Under the pieces are notes generated by a model that saw nothing but the letters and a program-made list of their open reading frames with translations, did no database searches and had not been told where the DNA came from. 64,000 nucleotides of DNA from Pseudomonas sp. PA15(2017) (lineage in GTDB: Bacteria; Pseudomonadota; Gammaproteobacteria; Pseudomonadales; Pseudomonadaceae): NCBI RefSeq assembly GCF_001945395.1, contig NZ_MSXV01000058.1:312317-376316 (forward strand). Direction: 5' to 3'. Within the stretch, counting starts at the first letter, position 1. Every line of letters starts with the position of its first letter. The translations under genes and the position numbers were made by a program. Positions 1 to 6,807 of the stretch are shown piece by piece.

Positions 1-510
1 GAGACCGAGGTTACCGGCCGCAGCGATCGGCCCCGGAGTCGGCGGCACGAAGGTGTGAGTGGCATACAATCCGGTCGCCAGGGCAACGCTCATGGCGATC
101 ATCGACACCTTCATGCGCGCGGCCAGGGCGTTCTTCAGGGAGTTGAGAATGATGTAGCCGGAATCGCAGAACACCGGAATCGACACGATGTAGCCGATGA
201 TCGACATGGTCAGCGTCGGGAAGCGCTCTCCCAGCAACTTGATCACCGTCTCGGCCAGCGTAATGGCTGCACCGCTGCGCTCGAGAATCACGCCGATGAT
301 GGTGCCCAGCACGATCACCACGCCGATGTTGCCCAGAATGCCGCCGAAGCCTGTGGCGACAGTCTTGAGAATATCCTGGTGAGGCAGACCATAGGCGAAG
401 CCCGCGACGATCGCAGCAATCAGCAGGGCAAGAAAGGGATGCAGCTTGAGACGCGTCGTCGACACCACGATAAAGGCGATCAGGGCGACCAGGATCAGAA
501 CCAGGACCAT
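1..510 (-). CDS. GntP-family sugar-acid/gluconate permease (partial, N-terminal part)
   Basis: Integral membrane H+ symporter of the GntP family, which imports gluconate and related sugar acids. The visible 170 codons start at the ATG ending at 510 and run off the left edge in frame, so the C-terminal part is missing. The N-terminus is one strongly hydrophobic helix (MVLVLILVALIAFIV) and several more follow. The family-like stretch VLGTIIGVILERSGAA and the PPTPGPIAAAGN segment near the edge support the family. A CdaR-type sugar-diacid regulator at 2846-3952 fits sugar-acid uptake. The exact substrate cannot be read from this part. Family assignment fairly sure; substrate unknown. Confidence 0.82.
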   Translation of the reverse strand, partial: MVLVLILVALIAFIVVSTTRLKLHPFLALLIAAIVAGFAYGLPHQDILKTVATGFGGILGNIGVVIVLGTIIGVILERSGAAITLAETVIKLLGERFPTLTMSIIGYIVSIPVFCDSGYIILNSLKNALAARMKVSMIAMSVALATGLYATHTFVPPTPGPIAAAGNLGL

Positions 511-1002
511 GCCGGTTTCCTCTTGTTGTTATGTGAGTTGCCAGGTGCCCGGCATTGTCACTCAGCAACGAGGGGCGACACCCTGTTCAGCCGCACAACA
601 ACAGAGCACAACGAAAAGCCGTTATTGTGCAGCTGCACCACAAGAGGCTGTTCAAGATCTTTTGAATAGTAGTGCCTGGAAGGTCAGCCGATCCTACTGC
701 AACGCGGGTGCGGTACGCGGCAGCCACGGCCAGGACGGCAAGCCGTGCATCGACCGAATGTACCGATGCATGAACAGGAAGCCATTACGCCCCCTATGCA
801 AGCCGCACGCCGGCAGAACGGCTGTGCCGGTGACCGCCAAAGCGCCCGATAGATGCTAGCGGCCCCCACTGTCCTGCTACAGATTCCAGAAATGACAGGC
901 CGCTAAAACGTAGCGCCGCCCGGCAAACGTAACGGCCCGCTAAATTCCAGGTCAGACGTCTCGTCTCTGCATGACAGCACACCGCCTTGGAGTACACCGG
1001 CC
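511..1002. other. Divergent intergenic region, GntP gene / PLP enzyme gene
   Basis: This 492-base spacer separates two divergent genes, so it should hold both promoters. I could not pick a convincing -35/-10 pair. A GGAG ribosome site precedes the ATG at 1003. The stretches near 643-663 and 766-782 resemble the two ends of the dispersed inverted-repeat element found elsewhere in the window, so a decayed copy may lie here. No conserved ORF is evident. Confidence 0.5.
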
Positions 1003-2280
1003 ATGAGTGACAGACGCAGCTTTCTCAAGCGGGGCGGCCTGCTGGCGGCCGGTCTGCCGTTGCTGGCGCTGGCGGCTCGCGACACCTTGGCGATCCAAGA
1101 TGGCACGGGGTCCTGGACGGATCTGCAAAGGCAATTCGAGCTGGATCCGAGCTACCTGCATTTCGCCACCTTCCTGCTCGCCTCCCACCCCCGCTCGGTT
1201 CAGGGCGCCATCGAAGCACTGAAACGCCGCTTCAACGCCAATCCGGGTGAAGCAGTGGACTGGGATCGCGAAGAAATCTGGGCCTACGAGGACCGAATCC
1301 GCGAACGGGCTGGCCAGTACTTCGGCGTCCGCCCGGGCCAGGTGGCGCTCACCGGCAGCACCAGCGAAGGTCTCGCGGCGATCTATGGTGGCCTGGTGGT
1401 GCCGGCGGGCAAGGAGATCCTCACCAGTGTCCACGAGCATTACGCCACCTACACCCGCCTGGACTATCGCGAACAGTTGATGGGAACGCGGGTGCGTAAG
1501 ATAGAGCTGTTCCGCGATCCGACCCAGGTTTCGGTGGCGGAGATGGTGGACAACGTTGCCCGCGCCATCCGCCCGGAGACCCGTGTCTTGGGGCTGACCT
1601 GGGTGCAGTCCGGCAGCGGGGTCAAGTTACCGATCCACGAGATCGCTCAGGTGATCCGCGATACCAACCAAGGTCGTGCCGAGGAGGATCGCATCCTCTA
1701 TGTGGTGGACGGCGTTCATGGCTTCGGCGTGGAGGATGCCAATTTCGCCGATTTCGGCTGCGACTATTTCATTGCTGGCACCCACAAGTGGCTGTTCGGC
1801 CCTCGCGGCACCGGGGTGATCATCGCCGCGCGCGAAGAACTGCAACCGCACCTGATCCCGAGCGTGCCAACCTTCACCCGCGCCGACAGCTTCGGCACCA
1901 TGATGACGCCGGGTGGCTACCACGCCTTCGAACACCGGCTGGCGCTGGACAAGGCCTTCGAGCTGCACCTGCAGTTGGGCAAGGCCCGCGTCCAGGCGCG
2001 TATCCATGCGCTCAACGACTACCTGAAAACGCGCCTGGCGCAATACCCCCGGGTGCAACTGGTCACGCCCCGGAGCCCGGCACTGTCCTCCGGCTTCACC
2101 TTTTTCCGCGTGGACGGCCGCGCCTGCAACGACGTGGCCCGCTACCTGATGAAGCGCCGGGTGATCTGCGACGCCGTCGAACGCGACGTCGGCCCCGTGG
2201 TCCGCCTGGGCCCCAGCCTGCTCAATGACGAGGGCCAGATCGATCGGGTGATCGACTTGCTGGCCCCGCTTCTCGCCTGA
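1003..2280 (+). CDS. Tat-exported class V aminotransferase-fold PLP enzyme (PvdN-like)
   Basis: A 425-residue PLP enzyme of the class V aminotransferase/cysteine desulfurase fold, predicted to be exported folded by the Tat system. The N-terminus has the twin-arginine signal DRRSFLKRGG followed by a hydrophobic stretch. The PLP lysine is probably K262 in GTHKWLFGPRGTG, preceded by a YVVDGVHGFG segment that carries the PLP-binding aspartate. A Tat leader on this fold recalls PvdN, the periplasmic enzyme that modifies the glutamate side chain of pyoverdine, and length agrees. No siderophore genes are nearby, so the pyoverdine role is inference. Start chosen by GGAG spacing and by the Tat motif at residues 3-8. 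Confidence 0.8.
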   Translation: MSDRRSFLKRGGLLAAGLPLLALAARDTLAIQDGTGSWTDLQRQFELDPSYLHFATFLLASHPRSVQGAIEALKRRFNANPGEAVDWDREEIWAYEDRIRERAGQYFGVRPGQVALTGSTSEGLAAIYGGLVVPAGKEILTSVHEHYATYTRLDYREQLMGTRVRKIELFRDPTQVSVAEMVDNVARAIRPETRVLGLTWVQSGSGVKLPIHEIAQVIRDTNQGRAEEDRILYVVDGVHGFGVEDANFADFGCDYFIAGTHKWLFGPRGTGVIIAAREELQPHLIPSVPTFTRADSFGTMMTPGGYHAFEHRLALDKAFELHLQLGKARVQARIHALNDYLKTRLAQYPRVQLVTPRSPALSSGFTFFRVDGRACNDVARYLMKRRVICDAVERDVGPVVRLGPSLLNDEGQIDRVIDLLAPLLA

Positions 2281-2469
2281 TGTCCTTCGCCCCTTTTCGG
2301 AGGGGTGCCGGTGTCCCTGTTACGCCCCTGCCCGCCGACGACAAGGCTCCCGGTAGCGTGGTCAAGGACGGCGAGAACTGCCCAGAGATGGCCGTGCTGC
2401 CCAAGCGTTAGCTACTGCACCCAGGGCAATCGCATGAGCAGAATGTTTCTCATCGGCTTCCTATCTGAA

Positions 2470-2632
2470 GCGGTCATCGGCGGAGTATCTGTGGGAACGG
2501 GCGGTGACGCCCAGTCCATGCCCGCGATTTTTCGCGCGCATGGCGCGCTCCCACAGTGGATCAATGAACCGCCGCCCCGCCACTTTGCGACCAAAATCGG
2601 CGAATCTGGGCCAAAGATTATGAACAGGTTCT
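2470..2632. repeat. Dispersed inverted-repeat element, copy 1 (left end missing)
   Basis: Begins at GCGGTCATCGGCGG and ends with the terminal repeat TGAACAGGTTCT (2621-2632). It carries a REP-like core (about 2490-2567) with CCCAGTCCATGCCCGCGA and flanking TGTGGG/CCCACA arms. The left TIR seen in copies 2 and 3 is absent. It abuts copy 2, so the right TIR of one and the left TIR of the next form an almost perfect 21-base palindrome around 2623-2643. Confidence 0.75.
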
Positions 2633-2633
2633 A

Positions 2634-2833
2634 AGAACCTGTTTAAGGTCTTGTCTGCGCATGAAGCGGCAACTACGAGGCAATAGCGGTGATGACTGAT
2701 CCATTGTGGGAGCGGGCCATGCCCGCGAAAAATCACGGGCATGGCCCGTTCCCACAGAATAGGTGGATGGCCGCTTCCGCCAATTATCCGCCAAAGTCGC
2801 CGAACCTGGGCTTAAAGATTGTGAACAGGCTCT
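2634..2833. repeat. Dispersed inverted-repeat element, copy 2 (complete)
   Basis: About 200 bp with terminal inverted repeats AGAACCTGTTT (left) and TGAACAGGCTCT (right). The centre (2705-2756) is a 52-base near-perfect palindrome, TGTGGGAGCGGGCCATGCCCG paired with its complement, typical of Pseudomonas REP cores. It lies between the convergent ends of the PLP enzyme gene and cdaR and may act as their terminator. No ORF inside. Movement would need an enzyme supplied elsewhere. Confidence 0.8.
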
Positions 2834-2845
2834 AAGAGCCAAGAC

Positions 2846-3952
2846 TTATCCGGGCTCGATCAGCCCCAGACCGAGCGACAGTTGCAGGCGTTGATCGAGG
2901 CGTGTCAGTTCGACGCCGCTGAGCTCGCCGATCCGCTCCAGGCGATAGCGCAAGGTATTACGGTGGATGCCCAGGGCGTCGGCGCAGCTCTGCACCTGGC
3001 CGTCATGGGCACACCAAGCTTCGAGGGTGGCGCGCAGCACGCCGTTGGCATCCTGGGCCAACACTTGTCGCAATGGCGCCAGCCAGCCCTGTAGCAACCA
3101 GCTGTGGCGCTGGGCATATAGCAGGGTCGCCAGGCGATGTTCCTCCAGCGCCAGCAGCCGCCATGCTGGGTGTCGCGCCGTAGCGAAGGCTTGCAGATCA
3201 CGCAGTGCCAGGCAGGCCTGGCGCAACTGCTCGAGAGAATGCAGCGGATCGCTGACCAGCAGGCGCGCTACACCCCAGCCTCGCTGGTCCGCCGCCTCCA
3301 GCCAGTGCCGATCATCCTGGCCAGCCATGAGCGGCCGGCACCAGAGCAGCTCGCGCACGCTCAAAGGTGCGCACAAGTGCTCCTTCTTGCCAGCCAGGGC
3401 GCCAAGCAGACGCGCCTGCTGCGCCAGGGGCTCGCCCTGCTCTTGCAGTTCAAGCAGACATACCTGACGCGGCCAACTCAGTACCAGCCGCTGCCGTTCG
3501 GCATCGGCGGCCAGTGCCGCGACACTGATCTCAGGATCGAACAGTTGGCGCAGCCAGGCATCCAGTTGGTGCCGCTGCCAATGGCGCTCGGCCTGCACCT
3601 GACGCTGCTCGACCAACATCTCCGCGGCCATGCGCACCAGCTCGGCATAGGGCCGTACCACCTCGGGATCACCGGTGATGCCGAGCACGCCGATCAGCTC
3701 GTCGGCATGCAGCAGCGGCAGGTTCACGCCCGGGCGCACGCCGCGAAGGCAAGTCGCGGCCTGCTCGTCGATCTCCACCACCCGGCGGTTGGCCAGCACC
3801 AATTGGGCGCCCTCATGGCGGGTGTGCAGCCGCGATTGGTCGCCGCTGCCGATGATCATGCCCTGGGCATCCATCACGTTGATGTTGTAAGGCAGGATGG
3901 CCATGGCGCGATCGACGATGTGCTGGGCCAGGGTGGAATCGAGTTCGAGCAT
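2846..3952 (-). CDS. cdaR: CdaR-family sugar diacid transcriptional regulator
   Basis: A 368-residue regulator of the CdaR/PucR class, which in enterobacteria activates glucarate, galactarate and glycerate genes. Residues 1-135 match the putative sugar-diacid recognition domain (LDSTLAQHIVDRAMAILPYN and ITGDPEVVRPYAELV). The C-terminus is a PucR-type helix-turn-helix, with CADALGIHRNTLRYRLERIG near residues 325-345. The middle is a degenerate nucleotide-cyclase-like GGDEF relative as usual for the family. The neighbouring GntP-family permease is a likely target. Start is the ATG ending at 3952. Family certain; ligand inferred. Confidence 0.9.
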   Translation of the reverse strand: MLELDSTLAQHIVDRAMAILPYNINVMDAQGMIIGSGDQSRLHTRHEGAQLVLANRRVVEIDEQAATCLRGVRPGVNLPLLHADELIGVLGITGDPEVVRPYAELVRMAAEMLVEQRQVQAERHWQRHQLDAWLRQLFDPEISVAALAADAERQRLVLSWPRQVCLLELQEQGEPLAQQARLLGALAGKKEHLCAPLSVRELLWCRPLMAGQDDRHWLEAADQRGWGVARLLVSDPLHSLEQLRQACLALRDLQAFATARHPAWRLLALEEHRLATLLYAQRHSWLLQGWLAPLRQVLAQDANGVLRATLEAWCAHDGQVQSCADALGIHRNTLRYRLERIGELSGVELTRLDQRLQLSLGLGLIEPG

Positions 3953-3997
3953 GATAGGGTCTGCGCGATATGGGCTGGCAATACCGGCCCAGGGCCG

Positions 3998-4645
3998 TCA
4001 GGGCGCCAGACGTTGGCGCAACCAGGCTTCGCCGTCGCGGCGGTAGTCGAGACGGTCATGCAGACGGCTGGCACGCCCCTGCCAGAACTCGATGCGCTCG
4101 GGCAGCAGGCGGTAACCGCCCCAGTGCGGCGGACACTCCGGCGCATGGTCGGCGAAGCGCCGTTCGGTTTGCGCGAGCAGACCTTCAAGTTCACCGCGGT
4201 CGTGAATCACCCGGCTCTGCGGCGAGGCCCAGGCACCGAGACGGCTGCCCAGTGGGCGCACCTGGAAGTAGGCATCGGATTCGGCAGGCGTCACCCGCTC
4301 GACGCGGCCCTCGATGCGCACCTGGCGCTCCAGGGTCGGCCAGAAGAAGGTCAGCGCAGCAAAGGGATTGGCCTGCAACTGCTCGCCCTTGGCGCTCTGG
4401 TAGTTGCTGAAGAAGGTAAAACCCTGCTCGTCCAGCCCTTTGAGCAGCAGCACACGGCAGTGTGGCCGACCATCGGCGTCGACGGTCGCCAGGGTCATGG
4501 CGTTGGGTTCTACGGGTGGTTGCTCGGTTTTCACCGCGTCGGCGAACCAGCTTCTGAACAGCGCGAGGGGCTCCAGCGGCGCCTGATCCTCGCTCAACCC
4601 GTCACGGGTGTAATCACGGCGCATGTCGGCCAGGGTCTGAGTCAT
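3998..4645 (-). CDS. pdxH: Pyridoxamine 5'-phosphate oxidase
   Basis: Cytoplasmic FMN enzyme that oxidises pyridoxine or pyridoxamine 5'-phosphate to pyridoxal 5'-phosphate, the last step of vitamin B6 synthesis and salvage. At 215 residues it has the family's usual length. Signature parts are visible: MRRDYTRDGLSE at the N-terminus, RVLLLKGLDEQGFTFFSNY, SRLGAWASPQS for FMN binding, and the C-terminal RLHDRLDYRRDG...WLRQRLAP that closes the PLP site. It is followed by an OmpA lipoprotein gene, the same neighbour as in P. aeruginosa. Confidence 0.97.
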   Translation of the reverse strand: MTQTLADMRRDYTRDGLSEDQAPLEPLALFRSWFADAVKTEQPPVEPNAMTLATVDADGRPHCRVLLLKGLDEQGFTFFSNYQSAKGEQLQANPFAALTFFWPTLERQVRIEGRVERVTPAESDAYFQVRPLGSRLGAWASPQSRVIHDRGELEGLLAQTERRFADHAPECPPHWGGYRLLPERIEFWQGRASRLHDRLDYRRDGEAWLRQRLAP

Positions 4646-4693
4646 GAGCGTACTCTCGAAAGCGACAAAGACCCTAGCTTAACGGGACAAGCC

Positions 4694-5527
4694 TTATTTG
4701 GCTTGATCTGCGGCAACCACTTTCTTGGCATCGGCCAGCTTGGTGGTGCTCTTGGCAGCCGGCTTGTCAGCAGCTTTGGCTACTGCCTTGGTCGCCGGTT
4801 TGGCGGCTGGCTTGGCCGCGGCCTTTGGCTTGGCAGACGCTTTGGCCACGGTTTTGGCTGCCGGTTTGGCGTCGGCCTTGGCAGCGGCTTTCTCGGCAGG
4901 CTTGTCGGCGGCGGCAATGGCAGTGGCGGCAGCCGGTGCCGGATCCGGCGTGCTGTATTTGGCGATCAGGGCCTGCAGGGTGTCCTGGCGGGTCAGCAGG
5001 ATCTCCACACGACGATTGAGCTCACGGCCGTTGGCGCTGTCATTGGCGGCGCGCGGCATGTCCGGGCCCATGCCCTTGACCATCAGACGATCCTGCTTGA
5101 GGCCACTGAGGCGGAAGATGGCGGTGAACGCGCGCGCGCGCTCGAGGCTCAGCTCGCGGTTGGTCTCCAGGGCACCGCTGCTGTCGGCATGGCCGAGCAC
5201 CAGCACGCCGACCTTGCTGTCTTTCTCCATCACCTTGGCCACGCGGGTGATCGGGCCCAGTGTGACCGGTAGCAGCATGCCTGGACGATCCGGGTTGAAC
5301 GAGCCCTTGACCGGCGCGGTGACCACCAGCAGGTTCTCGCGACGCTCCATTTCGAAGTTGCTGTCCTTGATGGCTTCGCGCACCAACGGCTCGTACTCGT
5401 CGAGCCAGGCCTGGGTGACTTCCGGCGGCGGCATGGGAACCGGCTTGGGATCTTCCTTTTTCTCGAACAGGGAGCAACCTGTCAGCAGTACGCAAAGCGC
5501 CAGCGCGCAAGTCTTGTAGGAAAGCAT
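4694..5527 (-). CDS. OmpA-family outer-membrane lipoprotein with Ala/Lys-rich tail
   Basis: A 277-residue lipoprotein: signal MLSYKTCALALCVLLTGC with lipobox LTGC, then a short linker, an OmpA-like peptidoglycan-binding domain (LGHADSSGALETNRELSLERARA and GMGPDMPRAANDSANGRELNRRVEILLT) and a long C-terminal tail of AKPAAK-type repeats (about residues 205-277). The tail is basic and low-complexity and may reach into the cell wall. I placed the start at 5527 because it gives a clean signal peptide; an in-frame ATG at 5539 is possible. One of four OmpA lipoproteins in this window. Homologous to the P. aeruginosa gene beside pdxH. Confidence 0.88.
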   Translation of the reverse strand: MLSYKTCALALCVLLTGCSLFEKKEDPKPVPMPPPEVTQAWLDEYEPLVREAIKDSNFEMERRENLLVVTAPVKGSFNPDRPGMLLPVTLGPITRVAKVMEKDSKVGVLVLGHADSSGALETNRELSLERARAFTAIFRLSGLKQDRLMVKGMGPDMPRAANDSANGRELNRRVEILLTRQDTLQALIAKYSTPDPAPAAATAIAAADKPAEKAAAKADAKPAAKTVAKASAKPKAAAKPAAKPATKAVAKAADKPAAKSTTKLADAKKVVAADQAK

Positions 5528-5613
5528 CGGTTCATCCATCTATTCGGTCGAAGTCACCCGGTTAACCCGGAGTCAGCTAAAAACGTTACTGCGCAATAGT
5601 TTAAGCGCGGTTC

Positions 5614-6774
5614 TTAAAAACACTCACATAAGATAACCGCAAGTTTCTGTGCCCGCGGGTCCATTAAGACGAACGGCCCCAAGTTATTCGTAACGAAACC
5701 CACGGCCACGTCGCGCTCAGGGTCGGCGAAGCCGGTGGTGCCGCCTGCGCCAGGGTGACCGAAGGCACTTGGGCCCATGCCATAGGTGGCATTGGCCACG
5801 GCGGGCTGGTCGAGCATGCAGCCGAGGCCGAAGCGGGTCGGCGTCAGCAATGTTCTGTCCTCACCGGCACTGTGTTCGCGGGTGAGTTCAGCAAGCAATT
5901 CGCTGTCGAGCAAGCTGCCATCGAGCAGACCGCTATAGAAACCGGCGAGGCTGCGCGCGTTGCCATGGCCATTGGCGGCAGGTTGCTGCATGCGTCGCCA
6001 CTCGGGTTTGTTGGTGCTGGTCATGATCGACGGCGGGTTGGCGAAGGCCCGGGTGGTCATCGCCTGGGCGTCGCTCATCATGGTCTTGAGCATGCGCTGC
6101 GCCGCCGCATCGCCCAGGTTGCCCTTGCCACGGCTGATGGTCGCCACACGATGGAATTCCTCGTCGGCCAGGCCGACATGGAAATCCAGGCCCAGCGGCT
6201 TGGCGGTACGGGCGACGATCGACTCGCCGGGCCCGCGCCCCTCGACGCGCCGCAGCAGCTCCCCGACCAGCCAGCCAAAGGTGATCGGCGCGTAGCCATG
6301 GCCCTCGCCCAAGGCCCACCAGGGCGCCTCGGCGGCCAGCGCGTCGGTCATGGTTTGCCAGTCGTAGAGGGCTTCGGCTGGCAGGCTCTGGCGAATCGCC
6401 GGCAGCCCGGCCTGGTGGCTGAGCAGGTGACGCAAGGTGATGCGCTCCTTGCCGGCCGCGGCGAACTCCGGCCAATAGCGAGCCACCGGCGCATCCAGTT
6501 CCAACTTGCCTTCGGCCACCAGTTGTAGCGCGGTGACCGCGGTAAAGGGTTTGGTGCAGGAAAACAGATTGAGGATGGTATCGCTGTGCCACGCCTGCTG
6601 GCCGTCCTTGTCGGCGCCCCCGGCCCAGATGTCCACCACGGTTTCGCCGCCCACCTGCACGCACAGCGCGGCGCCGCGCTCCTGGGGATCGTCGAACAGC
6701 GCCGCGAAGGCATCTTTTACCGCTTCGAACTTGAGGTCGAAGTAACCCTGAATCTGCACAGACTGCTCCTGCAT
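5614..6774 (-). CDS. Serine hydrolase of the beta-lactamase/EstB class
   Basis: A 386-residue serine hydrolase of the class C beta-lactamase-like fold (family VIII esterases, EstB). The nucleophile motif SxxK is S72-C-T-K75 in NLFSCTKPFTAV; a YAPITFGWLVGELL segment probably supplies the catalytic Tyr. There is no signal peptide, so it is probably a cytoplasmic esterase, not a resistance enzyme. The gene order OmpA lipoprotein-esterase-large exported protein-dinG is kept as in P. aeruginosa. Substrate unknown. Confidence 0.87.
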   Translation of the reverse strand: MQEQSVQIQGYFDLKFEAVKDAFAALFDDPQERGAALCVQVGGETVVDIWAGGADKDGQQAWHSDTILNLFSCTKPFTAVTALQLVAEGKLELDAPVARYWPEFAAAGKERITLRHLLSHQAGLPAIRQSLPAEALYDWQTMTDALAAEAPWWALGEGHGYAPITFGWLVGELLRRVEGRGPGESIVARTAKPLGLDFHVGLADEEFHRVATISRGKGNLGDAAAQRMLKTMMSDAQAMTTRAFANPPSIMTSTNKPEWRRMQQPAANGHGNARSLAGFYSGLLDGSLLDSELLAELTREHSAGEDRTLLTPTRFGLGCMLDQPAVANATYGMGPSAFGHPGAGGTTGFADPERDVAVGFVTNNLGPFVLMDPRAQKLAVILCECF

Positions 6775-6807
6775 GGGAAAGGCGCCAGGCCAGCTGGCGC
6801 AGGCTGA

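Noticed and set aside
3137..5272. A 711-codon open frame on the plus strand
   Set aside because: It lies opposite cdaR, pdxH and the OmpA lipoprotein gene, has no family features and reflects high GC at third positions.
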